DNA of 64,000 nt, taken from JAWRCU01 sp033542235. GTDB lineage: Bacteria > Pseudomonadota > Alphaproteobacteria > Rhizobiales > Rhizobiaceae. Location of the stretch: contig NZ_JAWRCU010000003.1 in NCBI RefSeq assembly GCF_033542235.1, forward strand, positions 645,084 to 709,083. The letters are read 5' to 3'. A program made the position numbers and the translations under genes. Shown here one piece after another: positions 62,186 through 64,000 of the stretch. The first letter of the stretch is position 1; each line of letters starts with the position of its first letter. Below the pieces are notes generated by a model. The model did not search any database. It had not been told where the DNA came from and saw only the letters and a program-made list of their open reading frames with translations.

Positions 62186-62986
62186 TCAGGCGGCCCGCAG
62201 CCGGCGTTCGCGGCGGATCACCTCAGAGGCGAGTTGCAGATACGCCTGGCTGCCCGCGCATTTCAAATCGTAGAGAATCGCCGGCTTTCCGTAAGACGGC
62301 GCCTCCGATACCCGCACGTTGCGCGGAATGATTGTCTCGTAGACCTTCTCGCCCATATGGGCGCGCACGTCGTCGACTACCTGGTTCGCCAGATTGTTGC
62401 GGCCATCATACATAGTGAGCACGATACCTTGGATCGACAGGTCGGGATTGATCGATTCGCGGACCTGCTGGACCGTTTCCAGCAATTGGCTCAAGCCTTC
62501 GAGCGCGAAGAACTCGCATTGGAGCGGCACAAGGACCGAGTCGGCGGCCGCCATAGAGTTGAGCGTCAGCAGATTGAGCGAGGGCGGGCAGTCGATCAGC
62601 ACATAGGTGAACGGGGTGGGGCTTTCGGCCGCCTTCAAGATTGCCTTGCGCAGCCTCAATACCCGGTCGGGTGCCGAGGAGATCTCCATTTCGATGCCAA
62701 GCAGGTCGAGCGTCGACGGTACGATCGACAGACCCGGCACCGCCGTCGGCAATGCAGCCGCGATCAGGTCGAGCGCTCCGGTCAGCACGTCGTAGGAGGA
62801 AACAACGCGATCCTGCCGATCGATTCCTAGGCCGGTGCTAGCGTTTCCCTGCGGGTCGAGGTCGACGATCAGAACGCGCTCACCGATTGCAGCGAGCGCC
62901 GTTGCCAGGTTTATGGCGGTCGTGGTCTTACCGACACCGCCCTTCTGGTTTGCAACCGTAATGATTCGAGGCTTTTGTGACTGCAT
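62186..62986 (-). CDS. parA: Chromosome partitioning ATPase ParA/Soj
   Basis: A 266-residue deviant Walker ATPase that moves ParB-parS complexes. The deviant Walker A is NQKGGVGKTTTAINLA near residue 13, and VLIVDLDPQGNASTGLG and LIDCPPSLNLLTLNSMAAAD are the Walker A' and B blocks. I chose the ATG at 62986; an in-frame GTG at 63037 overlapping rsmG would add 17 residues. It lies between rsmG and parB. Confidence 0.96.
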   Translation of the reverse strand: MQSQKPRIITVANQKGGVGKTTTAINLATALAAIGERVLIVDLDPQGNASTGLGIDRQDRVVSSYDVLTGALDLIAAALPTAVPGLSIVPSTLDLLGIEMEISSAPDRVLRLRKAILKAAESPTPFTYVLIDCPPSLNLLTLNSMAAADSVLVPLQCEFFALEGLSQLLETVQQVRESINPDLSIQGIVLTMYDGRNNLANQVVDDVRAHMGEKVYETIIPRNVRVSEAPSYGKPAILYDLKCAGSQAYLQLASEVIRRERRLRAA

Positions 62987-63029
62987 TTCTTGGCTCGCGA
63001 TCGCCTTTTGACGGCTGATCGGGGCGGGG

Positions 63030-63662
63030 TCAGCCACGCGTCAGATTACGCACTTCGAGAATGACACTATCCCCGTCGATCAGGCTCGGGTGTTTTACCA
63101 GATCGAAGTTCCAGGCGTCAGAGCTTTCTTTGATTTCGCTGAGATATTCCCGGCCTTTATGAAAGAGTCCTCTGGCGCCAGCAGTAAGCCAAGGCTCGGC
63201 GAGGCCGAAAAGCTTGCCGAGCGGCGCCAGCGCGCGGGCCGTGAGGATCTCAGGATCGCGAATCACGGCATATATCTCCTCGATTCGCCTGACGTGTACG
63301 CGGGCGGGAGCTCCCAGTTCTCCGAGCGCGGTCTGCAGGAACGCGGCCTTCTTCCCGTTACTCTCGACGAGATCGATCGAAGCGCTCGGACGGTCTTTCA
63401 GCATCAAGGCGACAATCGCTCCGGGGAAGCCCCCGCCAGACCCGATGTCCAGCCATTTGCGGGCATCAGGAGCCAGCCGGCCAAGCTGCGCACTGTCGAG
63501 TATATGTCTTTGCCAAACGTCATCGAGCGTTGACGGAGCAACCAAATTGATTCGTCCTGCCCACTTACGAAAGAGTGCTTCGAAGGCAATGACGCTTTCG
63601 AATGTTTCACGTGAAACGTCTCCCGCAATGAATCGGAATTCGTCATAGCTAGGTGTGGTCAT
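63030..63662 (-). CDS. rsmG: 16S rRNA (guanine527-N7)-methyltransferase
   Basis: A 210-residue methyltransferase that modifies G527 of 16S rRNA. The SAM loop is KWLDIGSGGGFPGAIVALML near residue 66, followed by VESNGKKAAFLQTALGELGA and ILTARALAPLGKL with the Arg. It starts MTTPSYDEFRFIAGDVSRET; the codons for VSRETF contain a parS site. It is normally preceded by mnmG; that gene is not visible in the 338 bases upstream here. Confidence 0.95.
   Translation of the reverse strand: MTTPSYDEFRFIAGDVSRETFESVIAFEALFRKWAGRINLVAPSTLDDVWQRHILDSAQLGRLAPDARKWLDIGSGGGFPGAIVALMLKDRPSASIDLVESNGKKAAFLQTALGELGAPARVHVRRIEEIYAVIRDPEILTARALAPLGKLFGLAEPWLTAGARGLFHKGREYLSEIKESSDAWNFDLVKHPSLIDGDSVILEVRNLTRG
63603..63618. 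promoter_or_regulatory. parS centromere-like site inside rsmG
   Basis: TGTTTCACGTGAAACG is a 15 of 16 match to the ParB binding consensus TGTTTCACGTGAAACA, and the central 14 bases are a perfect palindrome. It is in the coding sequence of rsmG and encodes the conserved VSRETF residues. Nearby parA and parB make it a good ParB target and a marker of the origin region. Confidence 0.92.
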
Positions 63663-64000
63663 ACGACGCTCTTTCGGACGGGCGATTGATAATGCCTCAA
63701 TATCGTTATTCCTCCTTCGGTATGCCTGACGCGGGGAGTATGCCATCCGCCGAAGTGAATAAAGAGGCGCCCCTTGGCGATCCCGTCAACCTCCCACCGC
63801 GGCGGCGACCCCCGCGTCGGCAATCGTCACCGATTTTACTGCATTGCAATTCTCCCCGGAAGCCGCCGGGCTATCCGGGGAAAATTATGCATATGCGAAG
63901 CTCATCTGATGCGGGGAGCAAGTCGGCTTCCTTTTGCTTGGATTGACGGGCGGTGGGCGTTCGATTGCGCCGATGTGGCGGCGCTCGAAGAGACAGCAGG
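63663..64000. other. Window-end region without a recognisable gene
   Basis: 338 bases from the rsmG start to the edge. A minus-strand frame is open from the edge to a TGA at about 63902, reading polar sequence (SAATSAQSNAHRPSIQAKGS), which does not match the end of MnmG. The region is compositionally odd with GGGGAGAAT and CCGGGGAA palindromes. I see nothing I can call. A gene could begin just outside the window. Confidence 0.45.

Noticed and set aside
63653..63946. Plus-strand frame of 97 codons at the window end
   Set aside because: Low-complexity Pro/Arg/Ser sequence, partly overlapping the rsmG start, with no conserved motif.

Overview
This window reads as a chromosomal segment from an alphaproteobacterium of the order Rhizobiales, most like Mesorhizobium and other Phyllobacteriaceae. 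This is inferred from gene content, gene order, high GC, and the palindromic intergenic repeats typical of rhizobial chromosomes. I saw no insertion sequence, prophage, CRISPR array or rRNA operon. One tRNA gene (tRNA-Ala, CGC) is present. The right end is probably close to the replication origin, because it carries holA, parB, parA and rsmG, with a near-perfect parS site inside the rsmG coding sequence.

Layout. 1-6.5 kb: the tail of a DUF2794 gene, an acetyltransferase, a Bax-inhibitor-1 membrane protein, and the conserved divergent set tesA / ybbA-ybbP. 6.6-14.5 kb: an M3 oligopeptidase, a TetR-MFS efflux pair with a repeated operator, a beta-carbonic anhydrase, a DUF429 protein and pyridoxal kinase. 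14.6-21.9 kb: LemA with two TPM-domain proteins, pyrophosphatase, YggT/DUF167, tRNA-Ala, an Inh-type protease inhibitor and a second MFS protein. 22-30.5 kb: an HPP-CBS membrane protein converges on a long minus-strand series running hemC, hemD, mitofilin-like, hemY-like, TerB-like, glutamine amidotransferase and FHA-adenylate cyclase. 30.7-34.4 kb: tsaD, gpsA, YciI, EVE and a methyltransferase. 34.6-40.9 kb: an M24 peptidase, a frameshifted AraC/GyrI regulator, a PAS-GGDEF-EAL protein and an alpha/beta hydrolase. 41-50.3 kb: rpsP, chorismate mutase, ffh, an SH3 protein, a decayed glycosyltransferase, a lytic transglycosylase, a lipoprotein, an ICMT-like methyltransferase overlapping a membrane hydrolase, and argG. 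50.4-59.5 kb: a PAP2 phosphatase divergent from an ArnT-like GT39 transferase, a LysE exporter, rlmN, IalB, a YkvA protein, thpR and asd. 59.5-64 kb: holA, parB, parA and rsmG.

Most genes are housekeeping. The unusual material lies between genes. At least ten palindromic elements from several families sit in the intergenic spaces. Two appear to have replaced the native 5' ends of genes (the TPM protein at 15311 and the methyltransferase at 33716), one supplies a stop codon, and two inverted copies fill the hemC/tsaD divergent promoter region.

The most novel candidate is a 14-codon open frame 117 bases upstream of asd. Nine of its fourteen residues are Lys or Thr, end products of the pathway Asd feeds, and all three Lys codons are AAA in a GC-rich genome. 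It is followed by mutually exclusive pairings that reach the asd ribosome binding site. I read it as a possible Lys/Thr-sensing leader, unproven and without an obvious U-tract terminator.
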